Below are positions 52,916 to 62,185 of a stretch of DNA of 64,000 nt, piece after piece; the first letter of the stretch is position 1; every line of letters begins with the position of its first letter. Under the pieces are notes generated by a model. It saw only the letters and a program-made list of their open reading frames with translations. It had not been told where the DNA came from and did no database searches. The stretch covers positions 1 to 64,000 of the forward strand of contig DAOUDG010000081.1 of NCBI GenBank assembly GCA_034431435.1, in the 5' to 3' direction. Position numbers and translations under genes: made by a program. The DNA is from JAHCIE01 sp034431435. GTDB lineage: Bacteria; Chloroflexota; Anaerolineae; Epilineales; JAHCIE01.

Positions 52916-54211
52916 TCAGTCAGGTAGCTCGGCGAGGCGACGCGCCAGGAAGCGCCGCTCCGGCTCCTGGCGCGCCAGGTCGAGGGCGCGCTGGTAGGCG
53001 TGGCGCGCTTCGGCGGAGCGCCCCAGGCGGCGGTACAGGTCGGCGCGGGCGGCGTGGGCCAGGTGGTAGTCGGCCAGATCGCCCTGGGTGAGGATGGCAT
53101 CGACGAGCGCCAGGCCCGCCTCGGGTCCGTCACGCATGGCGACGGCGACCGCGCGGTTCAGCTCGACGATGGGGGATGGGGCCAGCCGCAGGAGCAGGTC
53201 GTACAGGGCGACGATCTGCGCCCAGTCAGTGGCGGCAGCGCTGGGGGCGCGGGCGTGGGTAGCGGCGATGGCCGCCTGGAGAGTGTAGGGACCGACGCGG
53301 CGAGCGGTCAGAACGCGATTGACCAGCGCGATGCCCTCGGCGATGTGCGCCTGATCCCACAGCGAGCGGTCCTGGTCTTCTAGAAGGACGATGTCGCCAC
53401 TGGGCGAGGTGCGGGTCGCTCGGCGCGACTCGTGCAGGAGCATTAGCGCCAGCAGCCCCTGGGTTTCAGGCTCCGGCATCAGGTCCAGGAGCAATCGACC
53501 CAGGCGTATCGCCTCGTCGGACAGATCAGGCCGCGTGAGAGCCTCGCCCGCCGAGGCTGAGTAGCCCTCGTTGAACACGAGGTAGATGACGTGCAGCACG
53601 GCGCCGAGACGATCGGGCAGGTCCGCGCGGGAAGGGACCTGGTATGGAATGCGAGCGGCGCGAATCTTGGCCTTGGCGCGCACGAGGCGCTGGGCCAGCG
53701 TGGGCGGCGGAATAAGGAAGGCGCGGGCGATTTCATCGGTAGTCAGGCCGCACACTTCGCGCAGGGTCAGGGCGATGCGGGCCTCGGGCGCGAGGGCCGG
53801 ATGGCAGCAGGTGAAGATGAGGCGCAGGCGGTCGTCCTCGACCTCTGTCTCGTCCAGAATCGCGAACTCGTCCCCGGCCTCGGCCAGCTCCTGGCCGAGG
53901 GTGGTCAGGGCGGCATCGAAGCGCGTCTGTCGGCGCAGGCGGTCGATGGCCTTGAAGCGGCCAGCCGAGACGAGCCAGGCGCGGGGGTTGGCGGGCACAC
54001 CATCGCGGGGCCACTGCTCAACGGCGGCGCGGAAGGCATCCTGGAGGGCATCTTCGGCCAGGTCGAAATCGCCTAGCAGGCGGACCAGGCTGGCGAAAAC
54101 GCGCCGCGAGTCGCGGTGATACACCTCCTCCAGGACGCGGCGAACGTGCTCGCTGTGGGGCGAGGTCGCGTTCGAGGCGGTGGCGAGGGAAGCCTCAGCG
54201 AGGCGGCTCAC
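52916..54211 (-). CDS. ECF sigma factor of the ECF42 type with C-terminal TPR-like extension
   Basis: A 431-residue sigma factor. Sigma region 2 is about 30-95 (FASLVRLLGDFDLAEDALQDAFRAAVEQW, AWLVSAGRFKAIDRLRR), and region 4 about 140-190 (GLTTDEIARAFLIPPPTLAQRLVRAKAKI). Roughly 240 residues follow, helical and TPR-like, including LQAAIAATHARA. No anti-sigma gene is near, as is usual for ECF42, whose extension is thought to control activity. Its start overlaps the DUF2277 gene (ATGA). The genes under TGTCGA-N17-CGAC promoters downstream are the probable regulon. Confidence 0.93.
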   Translation of the reverse strand: MSRLAEASLATASNATSPHSEHVRRVLEEVYHRDSRRVFASLVRLLGDFDLAEDALQDAFRAAVEQWPRDGVPANPRAWLVSAGRFKAIDRLRRQTRFDAALTTLGQELAEAGDEFAILDETEVEDDRLRLIFTCCHPALAPEARIALTLREVCGLTTDEIARAFLIPPPTLAQRLVRAKAKIRAARIPYQVPSRADLPDRLGAVLHVIYLVFNEGYSASAGEALTRPDLSDEAIRLGRLLLDLMPEPETQGLLALMLLHESRRATRTSPSGDIVLLEDQDRSLWDQAHIAEGIALVNRVLTARRVGPYTLQAAIAATHARAPSAAATDWAQIVALYDLLLRLAPSPIVELNRAVAVAMRDGPEAGLALVDAILTQGDLADYHLAHAARADLYRRLGRSAEARHAYQRALDLARQEPERRFLARRLAELPD

Positions 54212-54477
54212 CGCTCGAACCTGTGAGCGGCGCGCGCCCTGGCGCGGGCGGCTTCAACCTCGCGGTTCTTGGGCGCGGCCGTCGTTTCGAGGGCAGCGAG
54301 AAGCTGGGCGGAGGCGCGGGCGATGTCGTGGACGGCGGTGTAGAAGGCAGCCTCGTTCACCTTCGCTGGCTTGTGGAAGCCGCTGACCTTGCGCACGTAC
54401 TGGAGCGCCGCTGCCTCAATCTCGTCCGCCGTCGCGGGCGGCTCAAAGTTGTGGAGCGGCCTGATGTTCCGGCACAT
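54208..54477 (-). CDS. DUF2277 family protein
   Basis: An 89-residue protein reading MCRNIRPLHNFEPPATADEI, then AALQYVRKVSGFHKPAKVNEAAFYTAV, which matches the DUF2277 family. It has a conserved CRNI start and basic helices; the function is unknown. It is the first gene of the sigma operon, driven by a near-perfect promoter, and overlaps the sigma start by four bases. Confidence 0.88.
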   Translation of the reverse strand: MCRNIRPLHNFEPPATADEIEAAALQYVRKVSGFHKPAKVNEAAFYTAVHDIARASAQLLAALETTAAPKNREVEAARARARAAHRFER

Positions 54478-54582
54478 CCCGGTGTCCCTCCCAAGGGCCT
54501 CTGTTGTCTATCACCGACAGGTTCGGCAAAGAGGGTCAAGGATACTCAAGAACACCGACTGAGCAAGTGTGGTGGCTTCGCT

Positions 54583-54611
54583 ATTATAGAACATTAGTTC
54601 GGTGATGTCAA
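54583..54611 (-). promoter_or_regulatory. Strong sigma-70 promoter of DUF2277-sigma operon
   Basis: Minus-strand TTGACA (54611-54606), 17 bases, TATAAT (54588-54583): full consensus. The -35 overlaps the stop codon of the upstream glycosyltransferase (54610-54608). The mRNA leader is about 100 bp. Confidence 0.88.
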
Positions 54612-55807
54612 GGGACGAGACGGGGTGATTTGTCCTCGGCGAGGCGCACGAGGCGCGCCACGGCCTCGTCGGGTGGGGGCAAGGCGGCAATCTCGTCGCG
54701 GAGCCGCCGGGCTGCGATGCGGTAGCCAGGGTCGCCGAGCACGGCCACAGCCGCGTCACGAATCTGAAGTGGGGTAGCGGTGATGACATCCAGCGCCACC
54801 CCGACGCCCAGCGTCTCGCAGCGCGCCGCGTTGAGCGGCTGGTCCGCCCCCAGGGGCAGCAGGACCAGGGGCAACCCGTAGGAGAGCGCGCCCATCGTGC
54901 TGCCTGACCCGCCGTGGCAAACGACCAGGTCACAGTGGGGCAGCAGTAGCGCCTGGGGCACATAGCCCTCGACGTGGACGTGGGCGGGCTGCGGGCCAAG
55001 CTCGGCGGGGTCGATGTCCCGCCCGACGGTGACGATTAGGTTGACCGGTAGATCACGCAGGCCGGCCAGGGCGCGCTGGAACAGGTCGCCCGACTCGACG
55101 TTGTAGATGGTCCCCAGCGTGAGATACACCGTCGGCGCATCGCGGAGGCTCGCCAGCCAGGCGGGAGCGTCGTCTGGGTCGGCGTCGCTGGGCATCGCAC
55201 GAAAGCCGTGGCTGGTGGCGGGCAGCGGCGCGGCGGGGTTGCGGAAGCCGGGCGGAAAAGGCGACAGGACCAGGTAGCGGCCCAACGCGGCCAGAGTCGG
55301 ATCCGGCGGCAGGCCGTACACGGCGCGCACCTCGTCCAGTGGCCCGGCAATGGCGTCGGGGCGCACGAACGACCCCTCGGCAATGACCAGCACGGTGGCG
55401 TAGGGCAGGCCCAGGGCCTCGGCGACGACCAGCGCCCCAAAATCCGTCTCCTCGCACACCACGAGGTCGGGACGCCACATCTCGCATAGGGGTAGCAGGC
55501 CGGCGGCGCGCTCGCGGGCAATGCGGCGACCGAAGCCGTGGCCCAGGTCCTGAATGTCAGCCTCCACGTCAACCGCCACCAGGGGTCGCCGCACAGGCGT
55601 CAGGCCGGTGTCCGAGCCGGCGCCGAACGCTGCAAATCCCAGGGCTTCGACCTTGGGGACCATCCAGGGTCGGGCGGCGAAGGCGACGGCGTGGCCCACT
55701 GCCTTCGCCGTGCGGGCCAGGGGCAGCAGCGGCTCCAGGTGGCCGCTGCCACCGGCGAAGGTGAACAGCAGACGCAGTCGGCGCGGCGCGGTCCGTCGCG
55801 TGGTCAT
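54608..55807 (-). CDS. UGT/MGT-type glycosyltransferase (GT1)
   Basis: A 399-residue GT-B glycosyltransferase resembling macrolide and sterol glucosyltransferases. The N-terminal acceptor domain begins RLLFTFAGGSGHLEPLLPLARTAKAVGH (with catalytic His in SGHLEP). The donor-binding C-domain has VEGYVPQALLLPHCDLVVCHGGSGSTMGALSYGLPLVLLPLGADQ, the UGT signature. The ATG at 55807 lies five bp after the SnoaL-like gene stop, which also fixes the start. Acceptor unknown. Confidence 0.9.
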   Translation of the reverse strand: MTTRRTAPRRLRLLFTFAGGSGHLEPLLPLARTAKAVGHAVAFAARPWMVPKVEALGFAAFGAGSDTGLTPVRRPLVAVDVEADIQDLGHGFGRRIARERAAGLLPLCEMWRPDLVVCEETDFGALVVAEALGLPYATVLVIAEGSFVRPDAIAGPLDEVRAVYGLPPDPTLAALGRYLVLSPFPPGFRNPAAPLPATSHGFRAMPSDADPDDAPAWLASLRDAPTVYLTLGTIYNVESGDLFQRALAGLRDLPVNLIVTVGRDIDPAELGPQPAHVHVEGYVPQALLLPHCDLVVCHGGSGSTMGALSYGLPLVLLPLGADQPLNAARCETLGVGVALDVITATPLQIRDAAVAVLGDPGYRIAARRLRDEIAALPPPDEAVARLVRLAEDKSPRLVP

Positions 55808-55812
55808 CCCTG

Positions 55813-56247
55813 TCACTGGGCTGGAAATGACTCGCCCTCGGCCTGTTCGCTGGCAGGAAGCGAAAAGTGCGCCTGCACGATCAGCCACTGCTCACCGCGC
55901 TTCTCGAGAACAAGGGTGATTCGCGCGGGCAGCGTCATCTCGTGTCCTCCAGCCGTCAGGTTGAAGGCTGCATCTGTCGCCGCCCATGCCACTGAACCGG
56001 CGGCCGAGACCGACGTCCAGCCATAGGTGAGAGTGGTGGCGTCGGTCTGCGACCAGTCGCGTTGGGCCTGTGCCTGGATCTCGGCAAGCCCGATACGCTT
56101 CTCGTCTGCGCCTGTGCCGTACATGACGACATCCGGGTCTGGCGCGAAGGCGGCGGCTACCAGAGTCAGATCTCGTCGGGCGTAGCCTTCGGCCATTTGC
56201 CCCAAGACGGCCTTCACAGCGGCTTCGGTGGTTGTATCGGCCTTCAT
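55813..56247 (-). CDS. SnoaL-like/DUF4440 cystatin-fold protein
   Basis: A 144-residue protein of the NTF2-like fold: AVKAVLGQMAEGYARRDLTLVAAAFAPDPDVVMYGTGADEKRIG, then WTSVSAAGSVAWAATDAAFN and RITLVLEKRGEQWLIVQAHFSLPA. It matches calcium/calmodulin-like or polyketide cyclase-like members with unassigned function. It is just upstream of the glycosyltransferase, suggesting a shared small-molecule pathway. Confidence 0.85.
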   Translation of the reverse strand: MKADTTTEAAVKAVLGQMAEGYARRDLTLVAAAFAPDPDVVMYGTGADEKRIGLAEIQAQAQRDWSQTDATTLTYGWTSVSAAGSVAWAATDAAFNLTAGGHEMTLPARITLVLEKRGEQWLIVQAHFSLPASEQAEGESFPAQ

Positions 56248-56296
56248 CGTTGTTGTCTCCTCGTGTAATCGGTGAATGGCTCGTCCTTCTTGCAGT

Positions 56297-56512
56297 TCAG
56301 CCCGACTGCCCTGCCATTACGACGGGGAAGCGGCACTGCTCGGCCACGCCGCCGATGTAGCGGTCCTCGCCCGTGCCGACGAAGGGCAGGAAGTCGTCGG
56401 GCTGCGCGGCCAGCCCCTGCTCGCGGAACATGGCGACCGCCGCCACGTTGATGAGCGGCTCCGAATCGGTTAGAACGCCGTCCATGTCGAAGATCACGGC
56501 GCGGATTGTCAT
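56297..56512 (-). pseudogene. Truncated HAD hydrolase (beta-phosphoglucomutase-like)
   Basis: Starting at ATG 56512 (MTIRAVIFDMDGVLTDSEP), the frame has the HAD motif I DMDGVLTD and the first cap helices (FREQGLAAQPDDFLPFVGTGED), then diverges after IGGVAEQ and stops at 56297. Normal proteins of this type are about 220 residues; motifs II, III and IV are missing and no later fragment was found. A non-functional relic is most likely. Confidence 0.8.
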
Positions 56513-56667
56513 ACGTCGCTCGCGTCGGAGGGGTAAGCTTGCCGGTTCATGCTTCAAGCCTAGCCCATTTCGTCCAAAGCGCAAAGCGACCTCTAGCGCG
56601 CCTGTTCCTCCTCGTATTCGAAGGGGTTATCCAGGTGCTGAGGGTCACGGGAGCATCAGGCCCCAAC

Positions 56668-57870
56668 CTACGCTGACTGCCCGTAACGCCCCATCACCTC
56701 TTGTAGACGATCGAGGGGAATCGCGTGCGCGATGTGCCCGTTGTACCCCGTCATGGTCTCGGCCATGCACAGGGCGTTGACGATGGCTTCCTCGGTCGCC
56801 TCCACTACGGCCTCGAACAGCCCAGTCAGGGCATGGTGCGGCAGCATTCGCACTGGGAGGGTCTGGCCCGCCGGCAGTCGCTCGCCCAATCCTCGGTTGC
56901 CTGTCGCGAAGGCGAGGATGATGTCGCCGCTGGAGTTCTCGCCCAGGCCCCCCATCCGTCCAATCCCCAGCGCGGCGCGCTGCGCCAGCCTCCGGCACTG
57001 ACCTGGGAGGAGCGGGGCATCCGTGGCGACGATGACGATGATTGAGCCAGCGCCAGGGGATGGGGCCGCTACGCCGGGTGCGGGGACGACTGAGGGGGGG
57101 ATGGCTGCACCGACCGGGACGCCGTTGATACGCAGCAATGCCCGCTGGCCGTAGTTCGCCTGGACCAGGACCCCAACCGTCCACACCGGCTCGTCGCCCA
57201 TTGTCACCGTCGCGACGGCTGGGGTGATGTCAGGGCTGCGCAGCGGCCAGGTATGGGGAACCAGACGCGATGACGTGCCGATGCCGGCCTTGAAGCCGTG
57301 GGCGATCATGCCTGTACCTCCGCCGACGTTACCCTCGGCGATAGGGCCGCTGGCCGCGTTGTCGAGGGCGGCGAAGACGTGCTCAGACTGGACGTGAAAG
57401 CCGTTGATGTCGTTGAGGAAGCCATCGTAGGTCTCGGCCACGACTGGCAGGCTCCAGGATGACTCAACGGAGCCATTGCCGCGCCCGACCTGGTAGGCAA
57501 TCAGCGCGTCATGGACCGTGCCCACGGAGTGGGTGTTGGTGATGGCCAGGGCCGTCGACAGCGTGCCCGACTCTTCCAGCCACGCGAGACCCGTCATCTC
57601 GCCGTTTCCGTTGAGCACGTGGTAGCCCGCGAACAGGGGATCGGCGCCGATGTCGCCCTCGTGGGGTAGAATCACCGTGACGCCTGTTCGCACGGGGCCT
57701 GTGCCCACCACCAGCGGTCCCTCACCGTCGATCAGCGTGGTGTGCCCGACCTTGAGGCCAGACACGTCGGTAATCGCATTCCACCGACCTGGCGCCAGAC
57801 GCCCGATCTGAATCCCTAGATCACGCGCCCGTGCCCGCCCACCGGGTAGGTGCGACAGCGTTTTCGGCAT
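56668..57870 (-). CDS. P1/DmpA-family peptidase (N-terminal nucleophile aminopeptidase)
   Basis: A 400-residue autoprocessed peptidase. It shows RARDLGIQIGRLAPGRWNAITDVSGLKVGH at the N-terminus, NVGGGTGMIAHGFKAGIGTSSR around 181-202, and the presumed cleavage and nucleophile site Gly275-Ser276 in GAGSIIVIVATDAPLLPGQ. The Ser276 becomes the new N-terminus after self-cleavage. It probably releases D- or L-amino acids or beta-peptides. No signal peptide is seen. Confidence 0.9.
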   Translation of the reverse strand: MPKTLSHLPGGRARARDLGIQIGRLAPGRWNAITDVSGLKVGHTTLIDGEGPLVVGTGPVRTGVTVILPHEGDIGADPLFAGYHVLNGNGEMTGLAWLEESGTLSTALAITNTHSVGTVHDALIAYQVGRGNGSVESSWSLPVVAETYDGFLNDINGFHVQSEHVFAALDNAASGPIAEGNVGGGTGMIAHGFKAGIGTSSRLVPHTWPLRSPDITPAVATVTMGDEPVWTVGVLVQANYGQRALLRINGVPVGAAIPPSVVPAPGVAAPSPGAGSIIVIVATDAPLLPGQCRRLAQRAALGIGRMGGLGENSSGDIILAFATGNRGLGERLPAGQTLPVRMLPHHALTGLFEAVVEATEEAIVNALCMAETMTGYNGHIAHAIPLDRLQEVMGRYGQSA

Positions 57871-57920
57871 CTACTTCCTCCTGACTGGCCAGCTCAACCC
57901 GCAGCGATGTTGGATGGGGC

Positions 57921-57950
57921 AGTATACTGGTATGAGCGCAAAGGACACAA
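57921..57950 (-). promoter_or_regulatory. Possible promoter of the DmpA-family gene
   Basis: Minus-strand TTGTGT (57950-57945), 18 bases, TATACT (57926-57921), about 50 bp upstream of the ATG at 57870. The -35 lies inside the purine-rich repeat tract. Confidence 0.4.
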
Positions 57951-57982
57951 AGGCACGAGGACGCGAAGAGAAGACGCGAAGG
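57935..57982. repeat. Short degenerate purine-rich tandem repeats
   Basis: GCGCAAAGG, ACACAAAGG, CACGAGG, ACGCGAAGAG and ACGCGAAGG follow one another between the ABC permease and the peptidase gene. No coding sense is seen. From memory, similar CACGAAG-like tracts are scattered in intergenic regions of several environmental bacterial phyla. Confidence 0.5.
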
Positions 57983-58045
57983 TCTCTGTTCGTGCCTGTT
58001 GAAGGCCAGAATAGTCTCATTCCTGGCGGTGGTCGGTGGTCGGCG

Positions 58046-61000
58046 TCACTCGTAGCGTAGCGCCTCGGCGGGGTAGACGCGGCCCGCCTGCCAGGCGGGG
58101 ATGATCGTCGTCAACAGCGTCATGCCATAGGCGACCAGCACGATGAGGCCGATCTGCCCCCAGGGGATGCCGAACTGAATCTCCGGGTTCTGGGTGGCGA
58201 TGAACTGCACCACGTTGCGCGACAGGACGATGCCCAGACCTACCCCGACCAGGACACCCAGGCCCGCGATGAGGGACGCCTCGAACAGGAATGTCGCCTG
58301 CACCAGGCCACGGTTGAAGCCCAACGCCCGCAGCACGCCGATCTGCTGGCGGCGCTCGACCACAGCCCGTGTCGCCAGCACCCCCAGCGCGACGACGCCG
58401 CTTACCAGCCCCAGGCCCATGAACCCCTGCAACAATTGATTGAGGAGCAGGCGAATGCCCTGGGCGGCGCGCAATTCCTCGTTGAGAACCGACGCCGTGA
58501 GGCCCTGGCTGCTGTAGGAGCGCGCCAGGCCCAGGGCGGCCTGACGGGGCATCTCGCCCGCGGCGACGCGGAGATAGTAGGCGCGCGGCGGTGGCGCGGC
58601 CCAGCCGCCTGCCTGGAGCGTGGCGGCGGTCGTGTACAGGCCATTGCCCAGCGACACCCGGCCGTCGAGGACGCCGATGACCGTCAGCTTCAGGGGCGGC
58701 CCACCCTTGGGGTCACGCACCCAGACGACCGTCGGCGGGACGCTCCTGTCGTCGCGGCGGCTGGCCTGGAAGGCGAACTGGCTCGACCCGAAGGCGTCGG
58801 CGGCCCTGCGCTGGCCCGCGTCCCCTGACAGCGCGCTGCCGTGGAGCACGGCCAGCCCAGGCGTGGCGCGCAGGGCATCCCACACGGCGCGGTCGTCGGC
58901 GTAGCCGGGGGCGCGCTGTATCAGGCTGGCCCCGATGCCCGCCAGCCAGCCCTCATCCACCACCTGCACGTTACTGGACTGCCAGCGGGCGGTGGGCGCG
59001 CTCGGCTCGATGGCCTCGACGGCAATGGACGCTTGCCCACCTACCGCCACGAAAGTGTCGGCCGACACGCCGGGGGCGTTGGCCAGGCTGGCGCGCAGGT
59101 CGGGCAGCCGCTGGGGGTCGACGTCAGCGCGCAGGTCGAAGCCCGCCGCCTGGACCCCCAGGTCGTCGTAGGCATAGCGTGTCCCCGCCAGCAGGATGGA
59201 GGCCGTGGTCACGGTGAAGATGACCAGGGCGAACATGAGAATCGCCAGGCCGGTGCGCCAGCGGTAGCGGGCCGGGTAGGCGGCGGCAATGCGCAGGCCG
59301 GCCGTCAGGGGCGCGCCGCCGCGCAGCCAGGCCGTGGCGCGGCCGATGAGGGCCGGCAGCAGTTCCAGGTTGTAGGTGATGACCCATACCGCGCCCAGCA
59401 CCATGAGCAGCCCGGCCAGGGCCAGCAGCTCCAGGCCGCCGATGAAACGCTGCGTGTCGGCCAGGCGCGCACCGCTGATGGGGCGCGCCCAGAACAGGAG
59501 CAGGGCCAGGCCGGAGACGGTGAAGCCAATGCGGTCGGCCAGTACGGCGCGCACGCCGCTCGCGCGCAGCAGCCAGCGTAGGGCGAGGCCGATGCCGATC
59601 ATCGCCAGCGACCAGCCCAGGCTCGTCAGGCCGACGAGGAGCGGGGTAGAACGGGTGACCAGGACCAGGACCAGGCCGAGAATCACCAGCAGTGGCCCGC
59701 GACTGAGCAGCGCGCGCAGCAGGTCCAGCGGGCGACCCTGGCGGGCCAGGCGCTTCAGGCTGGGCGGCGGCGGACCCTCGTCGGGCAGGTTGCGCACGGC
59801 GGCGACGACGTTGAGGCGGGCGATGCGCCAGGCGGCGACGACGACGGTGATGAAGGTCAGCAGCAACCCCAGGCACAGGGCGATGACCAGCGAGCGCGCC
59901 TCAATGTAGCGCGAGACGCGGATGCCAAAGTCGGTCAGGTAGCCACCCAGCAAGTCCAGGGTCAGCAGAGCCACGCCGATGCCGGCCGGTACGCCCAACA
60001 GCGAGGCCAGCAGGTCGTACAGCGCGCCCTCGAACAGGAAGATCTGCACCAGATGGCTACGCTGGGTTCCCAGGGCGCGGGCCATGCCCAGCTCGCCGCG
60101 TCGCTCGGCGGCCAGCAGGGTGAAAATGAGAAAGACCAGCATGATGCCAGTGGCGATGGAGAACAGGCCCAGCACCAGGAAGGTGGACGTGAGGGCGGTG
60201 GCGAAGTTGCTGGCGATGTCCAGGCTGAGGCGCTTGAGCTCCACTACCGTCAGTCGGTTGAGGCCCATCAGGGCCGAGGCGAATTGGCGCGCCGTGCCAG
60301 GCGCGAGGTCGCTCAGCACGAAGCGTAGCCGCCCCAGGACGAGGATATCGCCCATCAGCGGCTTGAAATCGTCGGGCATGTCCGGCTGTTCCAGGGCGCG
60401 CAACAATTGCTCCATGCGCGGGCGGACACTGTCCGGCTGAGTCGGCAGGCTGCGGCGCAGGCCGTCGCGGACGTTGGGGGTGGCCAGCAGGCTGAAGAGA
60501 CGTCGCGCGGCATCGTCGTTGACGAAGGCTGCGCGCAGGCGGTTGGCGACACCCTCGCTGTAGCGCAGGCTGTCGACGCCGCCCTGGTTGACAATGAGTA
60601 TCTGGTTGATGCGGCCCGGCCGCCCCTCGACATTCTGCCACCAGGGTAGACTGACGAAGGCGGTGGCCTGCGTGCCGCCCAGGTCGCCGTTGGCAGCGAT
60701 AGCGGCGACGCGGACGGGCGTCGCGAGGCTGCCCCGGTAGATGAGCAGGTCGTCGCCAGGTTGGGCGAGCAAGGCGCCGGCCGCGGCAGCGTTGAGGATG
60801 ACGTCGCCCGCACCCAGGCGCGCCAGGGGCAGGGGATCGCCGTCGGGCGTGGCGAGGGTCCCGAAGGCGGTCGGGGTGTCAGGGGGCAGGGCCAGCAGAT
60901 TGACGGCCCCTGAGGCGACCTGCTGCGCGCTGTTGGCGATGGGATACTGGCGCAGCGTGGCCCCCGCCACGCCCGCCACGCCCGCCTGCTCAGCCAGCAC

Positions 61001-61408
61001 GCCACGCACCTCGTCCACCGCCGATGCTGCGAAGTCGTCGCCGGTTACAGTGGGGATGCGGCCGTCGGCCAGACCCTCGAAGTCGCGACGGTCGAAGCGG
61101 CGCATGCCCTGGCCGTAGGACACGACCACGGCGTCGACGTTACCCAACGAGCCGCTGACCAGGGCGCGCAGGGTGTAGCCGAGGGCGTCGCCCGTGGTGA
61201 ACGACGCGGCGACGATGGTGGTGCTGAGGGCCAGGCCGATGACGATGAGGACCGAGCGGGCACGGCGACGAGGGATGTGGCGGATGCCTAGCCTGACCAG
61301 GACCGGGTTGCGCAGGGCCAGTAGCAGGGTGACCACGGCGGCCGCGGCGGTCAGCCCCGCCAGGGCAGCGGCGAGGGCTGTGGTGGGGATGCCGAACAGG
61401 GTTTGCAT
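58046..61408 (-). CDS. ABC transporter permease, FtsX/MacB type (two fused halves)
   Basis: An 1120-residue membrane protein with two FtsX-like cores. It starts with a transmembrane helix near 15-30, a long extracytoplasmic region, three helices around 410-530 (FSIATGIMLVFLIFTLLAAERRGELGMARALGTQRS...), four to five helices around 580-740, a second extracytoplasmic domain, and a terminal helical block (LLQGFMGLGLVSGVVALGVLATRAVVERRQQIGVLRALG). The ERRxELGMLRALG motifs are the coupling signatures. Such permeases export lipoproteins, lipids or antimicrobial compounds, or transmit mechanical signals. Confidence 0.9.
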   Translation of the reverse strand: MQTLFGIPTTALAAALAGLTAAAAVVTLLLALRNPVLVRLGIRHIPRRRARSVLIVIGLALSTTIVAASFTTGDALGYTLRALVSGSLGNVDAVVVSYGQGMRRFDRRDFEGLADGRIPTVTGDDFAASAVDEVRGVLAEQAGVAGVAGATLRQYPIANSAQQVASGAVNLLALPPDTPTAFGTLATPDGDPLPLARLGAGDVILNAAAAGALLAQPGDDLLIYRGSLATPVRVAAIAANGDLGGTQATAFVSLPWWQNVEGRPGRINQILIVNQGGVDSLRYSEGVANRLRAAFVNDDAARRLFSLLATPNVRDGLRRSLPTQPDSVRPRMEQLLRALEQPDMPDDFKPLMGDILVLGRLRFVLSDLAPGTARQFASALMGLNRLTVVELKRLSLDIASNFATALTSTFLVLGLFSIATGIMLVFLIFTLLAAERRGELGMARALGTQRSHLVQIFLFEGALYDLLASLLGVPAGIGVALLTLDLLGGYLTDFGIRVSRYIEARSLVIALCLGLLLTFITVVVAAWRIARLNVVAAVRNLPDEGPPPPSLKRLARQGRPLDLLRALLSRGPLLVILGLVLVLVTRSTPLLVGLTSLGWSLAMIGIGLALRWLLRASGVRAVLADRIGFTVSGLALLLFWARPISGARLADTQRFIGGLELLALAGLLMVLGAVWVITYNLELLPALIGRATAWLRGGAPLTAGLRIAAAYPARYRWRTGLAILMFALVIFTVTTASILLAGTRYAYDDLGVQAAGFDLRADVDPQRLPDLRASLANAPGVSADTFVAVGGQASIAVEAIEPSAPTARWQSSNVQVVDEGWLAGIGASLIQRAPGYADDRAVWDALRATPGLAVLHGSALSGDAGQRRAADAFGSSQFAFQASRRDDRSVPPTVVWVRDPKGGPPLKLTVIGVLDGRVSLGNGLYTTAATLQAGGWAAPPPRAYYLRVAAGEMPRQAALGLARSYSSQGLTASVLNEELRAAQGIRLLLNQLLQGFMGLGLVSGVVALGVLATRAVVERRQQIGVLRALGFNRGLVQATFLFEASLIAGLGVLVGVGLGIVLSRNVVQFIATQNPEIQFGIPWGQIGLIVLVAYGMTLLTTIIPAWQAGRVYPAEALRYE

Positions 61409-61414
61409 GGGTGG

Positions 61415-62164
61415 CTAGAGGCGTGTCGCGGCCGGACGGCGCGGGGTCAGGGTCACGCTCGCGCCGCCCGGCTCTTCACCGACGATGCGGCCGTCGCGCA
61501 TGTGGACGATGCGATCGGCACGGTCGGCGATGTCGCGGCTGTGGGTGACCAGGACGACGGTCAGCCCCGCACGGCGATGCAGGTCGCCGATCAGGCCCAT
61601 GACATCGTCGGCGGCCACCGAGTCCAGGTTGCCGGTCGGCTCGTCGCCCCAGATGATGGCCGGTCGGGTGACCAGGGCGCGGGCCACCGCGACACGCTGC
61701 TGCTGGCCGCCGGAGAGCTGGGTTGGGGCGTGCTGGGCGCGCTCGGCCAGACCGACCGCCGCCAGGGCGTCCAGGGCGCGGCGGCGGGCCTCGCGCGGCG
61801 CGACGCCGCCGACGAGCAGGGGCAGCTCGACGTTCTCGACGGCGTTGAGAACGGGCAGCAGGTTGTAGGCCTGGAAGATGAAGCCCATGCGCCGGGCGCG
61901 GTACGCGGTGCGCTGCCGGTCATCCATCGCCGACAGGAGCGCGCCATCGATGAAGACCTCGCCACCATCGGGGGCATCCAGTCCCGCCAGGCAGTTGAGC
62001 AGGGTAGTCTTGCCGCAGCCACTCGGCCCCATGAGGGCCACCATCTCGCCGCGCTGCACCGCGAAGTCAACGCCGCGCAGGGCGTCGATAATCACCTCGC
62101 CCATATAGTAGCGCCGTGCCAGGCCGCGCGCGTCGACGATCAGGTCGGTTGATGGATCAGCCAC
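61415..62164 (-). CDS. ABC transporter ATPase (LolD/MacB type)
   Basis: A 249-residue ATPase: Walker A GPSGCGKTTLL (46-56), Q loop FIFQAYNLLPVLNAVENVELPLL, signature LSGGQQQRVAVARAL (about 145-159), Walker B IIWGDEPTGNLD, switch His in THSRD. It overlaps neither neighbour and lies six bp before the permease gene. The fused-permease partner predicts a homodimer of this ATPase on one permease. Confidence 0.95.
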   Translation of the reverse strand: MADPSTDLIVDARGLARRYYMGEVIIDALRGVDFAVQRGEMVALMGPSGCGKTTLLNCLAGLDAPDGGEVFIDGALLSAMDDRQRTAYRARRMGFIFQAYNLLPVLNAVENVELPLLVGGVAPREARRRALDALAAVGLAERAQHAPTQLSGGQQQRVAVARALVTRPAIIWGDEPTGNLDSVAADDVMGLIGDLHRRAGLTVVLVTHSRDIADRADRIVHMRDGRIVGEEPGGASVTLTPRRPAATRL

Positions 62165-62185
62165 AGAACATCGCTTTCCAGGCTA

